From Xaviernesmea oryzae (lineage in GTDB: Bacteria; Pseudomonadota; Alphaproteobacteria; Rhizobiales; Rhizobiaceae): 64,000 nt of DNA. The position numbers were made by a program, and so were the translations under genes. The notes beneath the pieces are model-generated. The model worked only from the letters and a program-made list of their open reading frames with translations. It ran no database searches and was not told the origin of the DNA. Location: NCBI RefSeq assembly GCF_900177415.1, contig NZ_FXAF01000006.1, positions 1,326,001 to 1,390,000 on the forward strand. Reading direction: 5' to 3'. Shown one piece after another: positions 42,392 through 50,743 of this stretch. Numbering within the stretch: the stretch's first letter is position 1; each line of letters starts with the position of its first letter.

Positions 42392-43285
42392 ATGAGAAAC
42401 CTGAACCTCGTGCATCTCAATGGCCTGCGCGCATTGGAAGCAGTGGCTCGCCTCGGTTCGCTGCAGGCGGCGGCTGCCGAGCTGGGTGTCTCGATCGGCG
42501 CCGTCAGCCAGCAGGTCATCAAGGCCGAGGCCCAGCTCGGCCAGCCGGTCTTTCACCGTCTACCGAAGGGTATGGTGCCGGTCGATGCGGCGCGGCCCAT
42601 GCTGGCGCGGCTGAGCGAAGGCTTCCAATCGCTGTCGGAGGCGGTGGGGATCGGCAGGCGGCGCGACGAGACGCTGCTGACGATCTCGGTGGCGCCGGTC
42701 TTCGCGGCGCGTTTCCTCGTCCACCGGCTCGACCGGTTCTCGGCGCTCCATCCGGATATCCGGCTGCGCATCGATGCGACGACGGCCATGGCCGATTTCG
42801 TCACCGATGGCGTCGACCTCGGCATCCGCGTCGGAGCGGGCAAGTGGCCGGGCGTGGATGCGCAGCTCCTGCTGCCGCAGCTTGTCTTTCCCGTCTGCGC
42901 GCCCGCTCTGGCGGAGAAGCTGAAGGAGCCGAAGGACGTCCTGCAACTGCCGGCGATCATCGACGGTCCTTCGATGTTTTCCTGGGATGTCTGGTTCCGT
43001 GCGGCCGGCATCGAGCCGAGGCCGATGGCGGTGCGGCATGTCTTCAACGAGGCGTCGCTATGCCTTGATGCGACGATGGCGGGCGAGGGGGTTATGCTCG
43101 CCTGGCAGACGCTGGCCGCCTATGCGCTCGATCAGGGAAAGCTGGTCGAGCCGTTCTCGATCCGGGCGGCGACCGGTTTCGGGCACTATTTCGTCACCCG
43201 CGCCGGCTCGCGTCCGCCGGCGAAGGTCAAGGCGTTTCATACATGGCTGAAAGCCGAGCTCGCCGCACTGGAAGAGCCCCGGTAG
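42392..43285 (+). CDS. LysR-family regulator (GcvA-like)
   Basis: A 297-residue LysR regulator of the GcvA subgroup: NLVHLNGLRALEAVARLGSLQAAAAELGVSIGAVSQQVIKAEAQLG is the HTH, with a ligand domain from about 90 (LTISVAPVFAARFLVHRL). Located between a small divergent ORF and a convergent GST gene; either could be a target. Confidence 0.92.
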   Translation: MRNLNLVHLNGLRALEAVARLGSLQAAAAELGVSIGAVSQQVIKAEAQLGQPVFHRLPKGMVPVDAARPMLARLSEGFQSLSEAVGIGRRRDETLLTISVAPVFAARFLVHRLDRFSALHPDIRLRIDATTAMADFVTDGVDLGIRVGAGKWPGVDAQLLLPQLVFPVCAPALAEKLKEPKDVLQLPAIIDGPSMFSWDVWFRAAGIEPRPMAVRHVFNEASLCLDATMAGEGVMLAWQTLAAYALDQGKLVEPFSIRAATGFGHYFVTRAGSRPPAKVKAFHTWLKAELAALEEPR

Positions 43286-43332
43286 AGCGGGATGCCGAAA
43301 GGCGCAGGCGGCTTTCGGACGGCATCCCGCTC
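43285..43332. terminator. Bidirectional terminator hairpin
   Basis: GAGCGGGATGCCGAAAG pairs with CTTTCGG-(ACGG)-CATCCCGCTC except for a 4-nt bulge, giving a long stem. AAAAAG follows on the plus strand. It sits between the convergent LysR and GST genes, covering both 3' ends. Confidence 0.75.
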
Positions 43333-43342
43333 AAAAAGCAGA

Positions 43343-44002
43343 TTACGCCGGTTCGGCGGTACGCTTCTCCCACATCGCCTTGAAGCCGGGGCGCGCCTGA
43401 GCGGCTTCGATCCAGGCCTTCAGCGCCGGGCGGCTGTCGAAGAGCGGCGCATGGCCCTGGGCATAGCGCACCACTTCCGCGACGTTGATGTCCGCGACCG
43501 TGAAGCGGCCGCCGACCATATGGCTGTTCTTTGAAAGATGCTTTTCGAGCACGTCGAAGGGCCGCTTCAGGAGACGGGCGGCGACGTCGATTTCCGTCTT
43601 GCCTTCCTCGCTCTCCTGCTTGCCGCCGGCGATGGTCGAGGAGATCTTGAGGGCGGGCGTCTCAATGCTGGTCGCGCCGAACAGCGACCACTGCACCATC
43701 AGCGCCTCTTCGTTGATGTCCTTCGGACCGAGTTCGCCGCCGTATTTGCGGGCGAGATAGAGCGTGATCGCCAGCGATTCGTGCAGCACGAACCCATCGT
43801 CGTCCATCGAAGGGATCGAGCCCATCGGGTTGATCGCGAGGAATTCCGGCGACAGCGTGTTGACCCGCGCCCCCGGCGCCATCGGCTCCGGCAGGCGATA
43901 GCCCTGGATGACCGGCACGATCTCGAACGGAATTCCTAGCTCCTCGACGAGCCAAAGCGGCCGTGTGGCGCGCGAACGATAGACGCCATAGATTTTCAGC
44001 AT
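43343..44002 (-). CDS. Glutathione S-transferase
   Basis: A 219-residue GST: YGVYRSRATRPLWLVEELGIPFE, then INPMGSIPSMDDDGFVLHESLAITLYLARKYG in the thioredoxin fold, with a helical C-domain containing FTVADINVAEV. The SRATR start suggests a serine-type catalytic residue. ATG 44002 has AGGAGGGACATT upstream. Confidence 0.93.
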   Translation of the reverse strand: MLKIYGVYRSRATRPLWLVEELGIPFEIVPVIQGYRLPEPMAPGARVNTLSPEFLAINPMGSIPSMDDDGFVLHESLAITLYLARKYGGELGPKDINEEALMVQWSLFGATSIETPALKISSTIAGGKQESEEGKTEIDVAARLLKRPFDVLEKHLSKNSHMVGGRFTVADINVAEVVRYAQGHAPLFDSRPALKAWIEAAQARPGFKAMWEKRTAEPA

Positions 44003-44136
44003 TCAATGTCCCTCCTGAAATATCGGCCGCACGCTAGGGGCATATGCCGCGAAACGGAAGATCAATCCGCGTTGGACGGCAATGAAAGTTTTCGATAGGA
44101 TTTAATCGTGTCGGACATTCGAGGAGTCTTTGATCC

Positions 44137-44424
44137 ATGCGTACCACCCAGTCGCTCAGCATCACCCTGCCGATCGAAATGGCCGAGATGGTCAAGGCCA
44201 AGGTGGCCTCCGGGGAATATGCGACCGAAAGTGAGGTCATCCGCGATGGCCTCAGGACGCTGATCGCCCGCGACGCGGCGATCGAGAAATGGCTGGTGGA
44301 GGAGGTGGCCCCGGCCTATGACGAGTTGAAGGCGCATCCGGATCGGGCGCTGTCGCCGGACGATCTCCGTAAAAGGCTCGATGCCCGTGCGGCTTTGCTT
44401 CGTCAAAAGCAGAGCAAGGCATGA
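44137..44424 (+). CDS. ParD-type antitoxin
   Basis: A 95-residue RHH antitoxin: QSLSITLPIEMAEMVKAKVASGEYATESEVIRDGLRTL is the classic ParD fold, with a charged C-terminal tail for toxin binding. Its stop overlaps the ATG of the ParE gene (ATGA), as is usual, but that toxin is frameshifted. Confidence 0.92.
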   Translation: MRTTQSLSITLPIEMAEMVKAKVASGEYATESEVIRDGLRTLIARDAAIEKWLVEEVAPAYDELKAHPDRALSPDDLRKRLDARAALLRQKQSKA

Positions 44425-44734
44425 GCCATCGCGTCATTTTCGGACCGAAGGCCGCTGAAGATCTTGAAGACGTTATGACCTATCTGGCACCCAGGATGGG
44501 TGCCGAGCAGCGCACGAATATATCCGCAAGATCGAGAGCTATTGCCTCGGGTTCGCCACCTTCCCGAAACGCGGCATGTTGCGCGAAGACATAAGGCCCG
44601 GTCTCCGTCTTGTCGGCTATCGCCACAAGGCGACGATCGCTTTCTATGTCGTGGGGGATATCGTGATGATCATCCGCATCTTCCATCGCGGCCGCAACGT
44701 CGATTTCGGCGATGAGCCCCGCGATCTCGCCTAA
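44421..44734 (+). pseudogene. ParE-type toxin, frameshifted
   Basis: The first 30 codons from ATG 44421 read VIFGPKAAEDLEDVMTYLA, typical ParE. The frame then breaks near 44510. From about 44513 another frame continues YIRKIESYCLGFATFPKRG, YRHKATIAFYVV and IRIFHRGRN to the TAA at 44732-44734. The 314-nt span is one short of a multiple of three; adding one G after the CAG near 44510 restores a full toxin of 104 residues. Real single-base deletion or sequencing error. Confidence 0.82.
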
Positions 44735-46101
44735 ACGATCCGGTTGTTCTCGACCGTCAGGTGCCTGAAACTCTGGGCATCGCCGCGGCCCAATTCGGCC
44801 GTCGCGGGCGCCTTCCACCGGTAGCCGATCACCGCACCGTTCTTCATGCCTTCGAAGACGTTGTTCAAGATCATGGCGCTGCCGGCGCCCTCGACCACGG
44901 TCACCGCGCAGCCGACACCCGCCTGCCGCACGATGTTGCCAGTCGCGATGACGTTGCGCAGATAGGGGCCGAAGCCGAGCGCGATCCCCCAGAGCGGCAC
45001 GTTCTCGATCACGTTGCCGGTGACCGCCGTATCCGCCTCGACGCTGATGCCGACGCCGAAGATCGCCTCGTCCAGCACATAGGGACCGATCGGCTTGAGA
45101 TTGCGGACGATGTTGTTGGCGACGGTCGCGAGCCGCCCCCCTTCGTTGAAGTTGACGACCGAGATGCCGTTCGCGGCCCCGTCGACGATATTGCCGGAAA
45201 CCATCGCCCCTTCGAAGGCGAATTCCGCATAGATCGCCGTTTCGCCGGAGGCGAGGCACTGGTTGTTGGCGATCTGGATGTTCGAAGCGCTGTTGGCGCG
45301 GATCGCCGAAAAGGCGGATTGCGAAATGTGGTTGCCCGTCACCATCACGTCGTCGGCGCGGAAAAGGTTGATCGCATTGCCGTATTGGCCGGTGCCGCCG
45401 TTCGTCGCCCCGATCCGGAAAATGCGGTTGCCGGAAACGATCGTGCCGTCGGGGCCTTTCGTCCGGCGGTGGATGAGGATGCCGCCGTTGCCGCAGTCGG
45501 AGACGGTATTGCCGGTGACGGAAAGGCCGGTGCTTTCGATGGCGAAGAGGCCGTATTCGGCGGCGCCCGAGATGCGGTTTCGCTCGATCCGGCCGCCGGA
45601 CCGTTCGATCTGCACGGCCGTCTTGCGCGAGCCGACGATCTCGCAATTGTCGATCGTCAGATCGCTGACGCCGCGCATCTGGACGAGCGCCGGGCTCTGC
45701 TCGTCGAGCCGGCGGTTCGCGCCGTCGATGACGAGGTTGGAAAGTTCTATGCGGCGCGCTCCTTCGGCCCTCATCAGATATCCGTCGCCGGAATGGACGA
45801 GCCTCGAGGCGCCCGGCACTCCGGTGATGCGAGCGCCATCCGGCAGGTCGAGATTGGAAACCTGGTAATTGCCGGGCGGCAGGAAGACGGGCATGTTCTG
45901 GCGCGCGGCCCTGGCGATGACCTCGCCGAGCTTGCGGCCCTGCCTGTCGCCGCCTTCCGGCACGACGCCGTGTTCGCGGGCATCGATCGAGCCGCGCAGG
46001 TCGATCGTCGCGAAACCCTGAGGCGCCGAAAAGGCACGCTGCGGCAGGATGCCGGCGGCGGCGCCGGCGATCGTCGTCAATGCTGCCCGTCTCGAAATCA
46101 T
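44731..46101 (-). CDS. Tat-exported beta-helix repeat protein (TIGR03808 type)
   Basis: A 456-residue protein with Tat-like N-terminus (MISRRAALTTIAGAAAG), cleavage near FSAPQG. The body consists of right-handed parallel beta-helix repeats with recurring N-x-I/V and GN-I turns (for example VTGNTVSDCGNGGILIHR, VTGNHISQSAFSAIRANSASN, VSGNIVDGAANGISVVN). This matches the Rhizobiales TIGR03808 family of Tat-translocated repeat proteins, function unknown, possibly polysaccharide-binding or lyase-like. Its stop overlaps that of the convergent ParE remnant. Confidence 0.9.
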   Translation of the reverse strand: MISRRAALTTIAGAAAGILPQRAFSAPQGFATIDLRGSIDAREHGVVPEGGDRQGRKLGEVIARAARQNMPVFLPPGNYQVSNLDLPDGARITGVPGASRLVHSGDGYLMRAEGARRIELSNLVIDGANRRLDEQSPALVQMRGVSDLTIDNCEIVGSRKTAVQIERSGGRIERNRISGAAEYGLFAIESTGLSVTGNTVSDCGNGGILIHRRTKGPDGTIVSGNRIFRIGATNGGTGQYGNAINLFRADDVMVTGNHISQSAFSAIRANSASNIQIANNQCLASGETAIYAEFAFEGAMVSGNIVDGAANGISVVNFNEGGRLATVANNIVRNLKPIGPYVLDEAIFGVGISVEADTAVTGNVIENVPLWGIALGFGPYLRNVIATGNIVRQAGVGCAVTVVEGAGSAMILNNVFEGMKNGAVIGYRWKAPATAELGRGDAQSFRHLTVENNRIV

Positions 46102-46329
46102 CCAATGCTTCTCCGCGCCGTCAAGGAAGCATTTCCCATGCCGGTCCTTTGCATGGTTGTAATGCGAAATAGTTTGCGATGAATGAGCGGAATAGACTTT
46201 TGTACAAGCTTCAAGCGTGGCAATTTCACGATGTTTTTAAGCAACGATAAGGAACTCTCCGCCATGTTAGGGAACAACGGGCGGCGGATTTTTGCGTATT
46301 TTTTCTGAATGAAAAAAGGAGATGCAGGG

Positions 46330-47841
46330 ATGGTGGAACCCCTGTCACATGGCGTGCCCCTGGCTTTCCTCGCCGATCCGCTGGAGGAACTGTGCAATCG
46401 CCTGCTCCGTGTTGCCACCGAGAGCGATATCGATTTCGACGTGGCGCTTGTGACGCGCGAGCTCGAAACGCGCACCCTTCTCGATCATCTCCCGGACTTC
46501 ATTTATGTGAAGGATCGCCGCAGCCGTTTCATCTTCGCCAATGCCGCCGCCGCCCGCAACGGCAAGTTCCACATCGGCTCGGACATGACCGGCAAGACCG
46601 ATTTCGATTTTCTCGACCACGGGACCGCGCGTGAACTCTTTGCCGTCGAGCAGGAGATCATGTCGACGGGCGTGGCGGTCGAAGGCCGCGAGGAGCGGGT
46701 CAAGCTTGCCGATGGCCGCGTGCTGTGGCTCACCACGTCGAAGATGCCGCTGCGCAATGCGGACGGCCAGATCGTCGGTCTGGTCGGCATTTCGCGGGAT
46801 ATCACCGAGCGCAAGCGACAGGACGACCGCCGCCACGGCCATGCCCGTCTGCTGGAGATGATCGCCCGCGGCCAACCGTTGCAGGCGGTGCTGGACGCGC
46901 TGGTCCGTACCGCGGAGGACGAGCTCGACGGCATTACCGCGTCGGTCCTTTTTCTCGAGGGGGACCGCCTGCGCCACGGGGCCGCGACCAGGCTGCCGCC
47001 GGCCTATGTGAAACTTATCGACGGCATCCGGATCGGCCCCGAGGTCGGATCTTGCGGCACCGCCGCCTGGCGGCGCTCGCCGGTCTTCGTCAAGGACGTC
47101 CTGGCCGATCCGCTCTGGCAGGATTATCGCGAACTCGCGATCCGGTTCGGCTTCCGCTCCTGCTGGTCGACTCCCATCCTGGCGCCCGATGGCCGGGTGC
47201 TGGGCACGTTCGGGCTCTATTCCGACAGTCCCCGGGAGCCCACGGATCTCGAGCTCGAACTGACCGCCATGGCGACCGATATCGCCGGCATCGCCATCGA
47301 GCGCGCCCGCAACGAGGAGCGCATCCGGCATATGGCCCATCACGACCCCTTGACCGGTCTGCCGAACCGGACGCTGTTCTGGGCGCAATTCGGCCGCACC
47401 CTGCATGAGGCCCACCGCGAGAGCCGCAAGGTTACCGTCGCCTATATCGATCTCGACAACTTCAAGCGGATCAACGATACGCTCGGCCACGCCGCAGGCG
47501 ACGAGGTGCTGAAGACGCTGGCCTCCCGCATGGAGGGCTGCATCCGCGCGAGCGATCTTCTGGTCCGTCTCGGCGGCGACGAGTTCGCGATCGTCTTCAG
47601 CAATCCCAACCATGACGAAACGGGGGTCGTACGCCGGTTGCAGGATCTGCGTGCCGCAATCGCGAGCCCCGTGGTCATCGAAGGCAAGAGCATCATCGCG
47701 ACATGCAGCATGGGGATCGCCTTCTTCCCGCAGGATGGCGACACGCCGGAAACCCTGCTCGCCCGTGCCGACCGCGCCATGTACGAGGCGAAGGACATGG
47801 GCCGCAACAGGCTGTGCGTCTCGGCAGGCGAAGGGGTTTAG
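46330..47841 (+). CDS. PAS-GAF-GGDEF diguanylate cyclase
   Basis: A 503-residue protein with a PAS domain (about 45-165, LLDHLPDFIYVKDRRSRFIFAN), a GAF domain (about 175-335), and a GGDEF domain (about 345-500). The catalytic motif is LGGDEF and the inhibitory RxxD site RASD lies five residues before it, so the enzyme should make cyclic-di-GMP and be product-inhibited. No membrane segments. ATG 46330 is preferred over 46309 because AAGGAG is well placed before it. It could counteract the EAL protein at 34434. Confidence 0.93.
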   Translation: MVEPLSHGVPLAFLADPLEELCNRLLRVATESDIDFDVALVTRELETRTLLDHLPDFIYVKDRRSRFIFANAAAARNGKFHIGSDMTGKTDFDFLDHGTARELFAVEQEIMSTGVAVEGREERVKLADGRVLWLTTSKMPLRNADGQIVGLVGISRDITERKRQDDRRHGHARLLEMIARGQPLQAVLDALVRTAEDELDGITASVLFLEGDRLRHGAATRLPPAYVKLIDGIRIGPEVGSCGTAAWRRSPVFVKDVLADPLWQDYRELAIRFGFRSCWSTPILAPDGRVLGTFGLYSDSPREPTDLELELTAMATDIAGIAIERARNEERIRHMAHHDPLTGLPNRTLFWAQFGRTLHEAHRESRKVTVAYIDLDNFKRINDTLGHAAGDEVLKTLASRMEGCIRASDLLVRLGGDEFAIVFSNPNHDETGVVRRLQDLRAAIASPVVIEGKSIIATCSMGIAFFPQDGDTPETLLARADRAMYEAKDMGRNRLCVSAGEGV

Positions 47842-48164
47842 CCTTCGTCTTCCGATTCGACGTCGATGCCGAAATGCTTTTCGGCATCGCGATGGCCTTC
47901 GAGGATGTTGACGATCTGGAAGCGGTTGTCGGCGTAACGGAAGTAAATGATATATCCCCGGTGCGCGACGCTTCTTAAACCATGTCCGAGCTCGGAACGG
48001 TCCCGACCCATGGTCCCGGGCAAGCTGGCCACATGCCGACATTTCTGCCGAAGGGCTTCAACAAATTTGTGTGCGGTTGCGATGCTGCCGCTTTCTCTGG
48101 CGACATAATCGAAAATATTCCTGAAATCCGCGTGAGCGCTATCGAGATATTGAACGCGAGGCAC
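47838..48164 (-). CDS. ParE-family toxin
   Basis: A 108-residue RelE/ParE toxin: VQYLDSAHADFRNIFDYVARESGS, LPGTMGRDRSEL, RSVAHRGYIIYFRYADNRFQIVNILEGHRD. Start is the GTG directly after the antitoxin stop (TGAGTG). Its 3' end overlaps that of the convergent diguanylate cyclase by 4 bp. Likely gyrase-targeting, as for other ParE toxins. Confidence 0.9.
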   Translation of the reverse strand: MPRVQYLDSAHADFRNIFDYVARESGSIATAHKFVEALRQKCRHVASLPGTMGRDRSELGHGLRSVAHRGYIIYFRYADNRFQIVNILEGHRDAEKHFGIDVESEDEG

Positions 48165-48413
48165 TCAACGATAACCTTCCTTGCGCAGTTCTTCCGCGAT
48201 TGCTTCAAGTGAAGCGTCCAGCTCTTCTTCGCTGACATCTCCACCGGCCTCGATCGACCGATGCAGCGTCTCCCGCAGCGCCGAAAGCTTCGCCTCGCGC
48301 TCCTCGACGAGCCGCAGCCCTTCGCGCACAATTTCGCTGGCGGAGCCGTAGCGGCCGTCCTGCACCGCTTCCTCGATGAATTTTTCCCAGCGGGGACCGA
48401 TCGAAACGTTCAT
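48165..48413 (-). CDS. ParD-family antitoxin
   Basis: An 82-residue RHH antitoxin: MNVSIGPRWEKFIEEAVQDGRYGSASEIVREGLRLVEERE is the canonical ParD start, followed by a helical toxin-binding tail. Directly precedes the ParE gene. Both members of this pair are intact, unlike the ParDE locus at 44137. Confidence 0.93.
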   Translation of the reverse strand: MNVSIGPRWEKFIEEAVQDGRYGSASEIVREGLRLVEEREAKLSALRETLHRSIEAGGDVSEEELDASLEAIAEELRKEGYR

Positions 48414-48480
48414 GCCTATGCCTCCGGTATCTCCTCTCGATGATACCGGAATGTCAATTTATGCGCAATCTTTGACATCC

Positions 48481-49017
48481 TTATGAGGCGTCGGAAAGCT
48501 GAGGCTCCTGTGCCTTTTCCGCCGTTACGTAAAGCGCCTCGAAGCGCGAGACGAACTTTTCAAAATGCAGCGAAAAGGTGCTGAGTTCGTCTTCCGGCCA
48601 GTCTTCCAGCACGCGGGCGAGCAACGAGCGTTTGACAGCGCGGATCTCGGCGAGCAGGCTGTCCCCGAATTCCGTCCTGACGACGAGGGAACGGCGTCCG
48701 TCGGCCTGGGATGCGTCGCGGCGCAGGATGCCGCGGGCGACGAGGTCGGCAACCAGCCGGCTGCCGCGGGAGGGGTCGATGCGCATGGCTTCGGCGATCG
48801 CTCCGACCGTCACCTCGCCCTCGATGCGGCGCATCACGTCCAGCACGTCGAGATGCGAGATCTCCAGGCCCGGCGCGATATTGGCGATCGCGGTGCGGCC
48901 GATGATGCGCCGGCCGATCAACAATCGCATGCGGCCGAGCGTCTCGCTGATGCGGGCCACGTCTTCCTGGGAGGGGGCGGCCGCGGTTTCCTGTTTCAAA
49001 AGGCTCTTGGTCGTCAT
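48481..49017 (-). CDS. MarR-family transcriptional regulator
   Basis: A MarR-type regulator of about 178 residues with core ISHLDVLDVMRRIEGEVTVGAIAEAMRIDPSRGSRLVADLVARGIL and wing DASQADGRRSLVVRT. The start is ATG 49017 or the upstream ATG at 49047. It is divergent from an MFS exporter gene, the usual layout for a repressor of multidrug efflux. Confidence 0.9.
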   Translation of the reverse strand: MTTKSLLKQETAAAPSQEDVARISETLGRMRLLIGRRIIGRTAIANIAPGLEISHLDVLDVMRRIEGEVTVGAIAEAMRIDPSRGSRLVADLVARGILRRDASQADGRRSLVVRTEFGDSLLAEIRAVKRSLLARVLEDWPEDELSTFSLHFEKFVSRFEALYVTAEKAQEPQLSDAS

Positions 49018-49082
49018 CCCCAAATCATACCAGAGCACCGGCCTCATTCCAACAGTTCTTTGCTTTTCGCATCAAGGTGTCA

Positions 49083-49111
49083 TTGACAATTATATGCGGA
49101 AGTCACATAAA
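49083..49111 (+). promoter_or_regulatory. Promoter with overlapping dyad for the MFS exporter
   Basis: TTGACA (49083-49088), 17-bp spacer, CATAAA (49106-49111). TTATATG-CGGAAGT-CACATAA (49090-49110) is a near-perfect inverted repeat across the spacer and -10, as expected for a MarR repressor site. Confidence 0.6.
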
Positions 49112-49134
49112 TTTCCGACGCTTTGGATCGACCT

Positions 49135-50667
49135 ATGGATATGACCCGCCCGGCCCATGTGCCGCTCGTCGCCAGCCACCGCCAGCGGTTGGCGATCTTC
49201 TGTTTTTTGCTGACGGCGCTGTTCATGGCGACGCTGGACAACCAGATCGTCTCGACCGCTCTGCCGACGATCATCGGCGAGTTCGGCGAACTGGAGCGTT
49301 TCGGCTGGGTCGGTTCGGCCTATCTTCTTGCGAGCAGCGCTTCGATGCCGATTTACGGCAAGCTGGGCGATCTTTTCGGCCGCAAATATGTGATGCTGGC
49401 GGCCATCGTCGTCTTCACCGTCGGCTCTTTGACCTGCGGGCTCGCCTGGTCGATGGATTCGCTCATCGCCTCGCGCGTGCTCCAGGGCCTCGGGGGCGGC
49501 GGCATCATGGTGTCGATCTTCTCGATCAATGCCGATCTCTTCGAACCGCGCGAGCGGGCGAAATACCAGAGCTATTCGAGCCTCGTCATCATGGCGTCCG
49601 GCAGCCTCGGCCCGCTGCTCGGCGGCACGATGAGCGAACTTTTCGGCTGGCGGTCGATCTTCCTGATCAACCTGCCGGTCGGGATCGTCGCGCTGACCGG
49701 CATCTCGCTCCTGCTTCCCTACCGCCGCCCGGTTCGCAAGCCGAAGATCGATTATCTCGGCGCGCTTCTCCTGGCCGGCACGGTGGCGAGCATCGTCGTC
49801 TGGGCCGACAGCGTCACCCTGTTCGGCTCTCTGGTCGCCTGGCAGTCCATGATCGTCGTCGCCGCGGGTGCCGCCTGCGCCATCCTCTGGATCTTCGTCG
49901 AGGGCCGGGTGCCCGAGCCGATCGTGCCGCTCAAACTCTTCAGGGATTCCACCTTCTCGCTCTTCCTTATCGTCTCCTTCTGCACGGGATCGGTGGCGAT
50001 CGGCATGGCGAACTATTTCGCGCTCTTCCTGCAGACGACAACGGGACTTTCGCCGACTGCCGCGAGCTTCTGCTTCGTCGCCACCACCGTCGGCATCGTC
50101 ATCGGCTCCATCTCCACCGGCCGCCTGATCTCGATGACCGGCCGTTACAAGCCTTTCACGCTCATCGGCCTGTCGATGAACGTCGTGGCGCTGTTCATCT
50201 TCTCGCAGCTTCCGGTCGGAACGCCGGTTCCGGTCATCCTTGGCTTCATGCTGATGCAGGGGCTGGCGATCGGTTTCGGCCAGCAGGCGCCGATCATCGG
50301 CGTGCAGAATTCCGCGCCGCGCGAGGATGTCGGCGCGGCGACCGGCGCCGTGACGCTGATGCGCATGGCCGGCGCCTCGATCGCGATCTCCATCTACGGC
50401 GCGATCGTCGCCGCCGGCATCCGTGACGTCGGCACCAGCATTCCGGGTGTGGCGGATATCGGCTCGCTGACGCCCACGATGATGCTGGCACTGCCGGAAG
50501 CGTCGCGCATCGCCGTCCACACGCTTTATACGCACGCGTTCATACCGGTCTTCCTGACCGGGAGCGTCATGGCCGTGATCGGTCTCATCGCCGGCTTCCT
50601 GCTGAAACCGGTCCGCCTGCCGCCCGCAGTGGTGCGCACCGAGAGTTCTTCCAAGCCTGCAACCTGA
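49135..50667 (+). CDS. MFS multidrug exporter (DHA2/EmrB type)
   Basis: A 510-residue major facilitator with about 14 membrane helices. The motif DNQIVSTALPTIIGEFGELERFGWVGSAYLL is typical of the DHA2 (EmrB/QacA) group, as are GKLGDLFGRKYVML and RVLQGLGGGGIM. Likely a proton-driven drug or metabolite exporter. Start ATG 49135. Regulated by the divergent MarR protein through a dyad in the promoter. Confidence 0.93.
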   Translation: MDMTRPAHVPLVASHRQRLAIFCFLLTALFMATLDNQIVSTALPTIIGEFGELERFGWVGSAYLLASSASMPIYGKLGDLFGRKYVMLAAIVVFTVGSLTCGLAWSMDSLIASRVLQGLGGGGIMVSIFSINADLFEPRERAKYQSYSSLVIMASGSLGPLLGGTMSELFGWRSIFLINLPVGIVALTGISLLLPYRRPVRKPKIDYLGALLLAGTVASIVVWADSVTLFGSLVAWQSMIVVAAGAACAILWIFVEGRVPEPIVPLKLFRDSTFSLFLIVSFCTGSVAIGMANYFALFLQTTTGLSPTAASFCFVATTVGIVIGSISTGRLISMTGRYKPFTLIGLSMNVVALFIFSQLPVGTPVPVILGFMLMQGLAIGFGQQAPIIGVQNSAPREDVGAATGAVTLMRMAGASIAISIYGAIVAAGIRDVGTSIPGVADIGSLTPTMMLALPEASRIAVHTLYTHAFIPVFLTGSVMAVIGLIAGFLLKPVRLPPAVVRTESSSKPAT

Positions 50668-50686
50668 CACAACTAAAAGTTATTTA

Positions 50687-50714
50687 TTGATATACTTAAA
50701 ACTATAAGTATAAT
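50687..50714 (+). promoter_or_regulatory. Near-consensus promoter of the glycine-rich membrane protein gene
   Basis: TTGATA (50687-50692), 16-bp spacer, TATAAT (50709-50714), in a strikingly AT-rich patch. An inverted repeat TATACTT/AAGTATA (50691-50697 and 50706-50712) overlaps it. Confidence 0.65.
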
Positions 50715-50743
50715 TCTCTCCTGCTTTAGCGGGGGGCTTTGCG

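Noticed and set aside
48165..48413. Possible frameshift in the second ParDE pair
   Set aside because: Both reading frames are intact with a normal TGAGTG junction.
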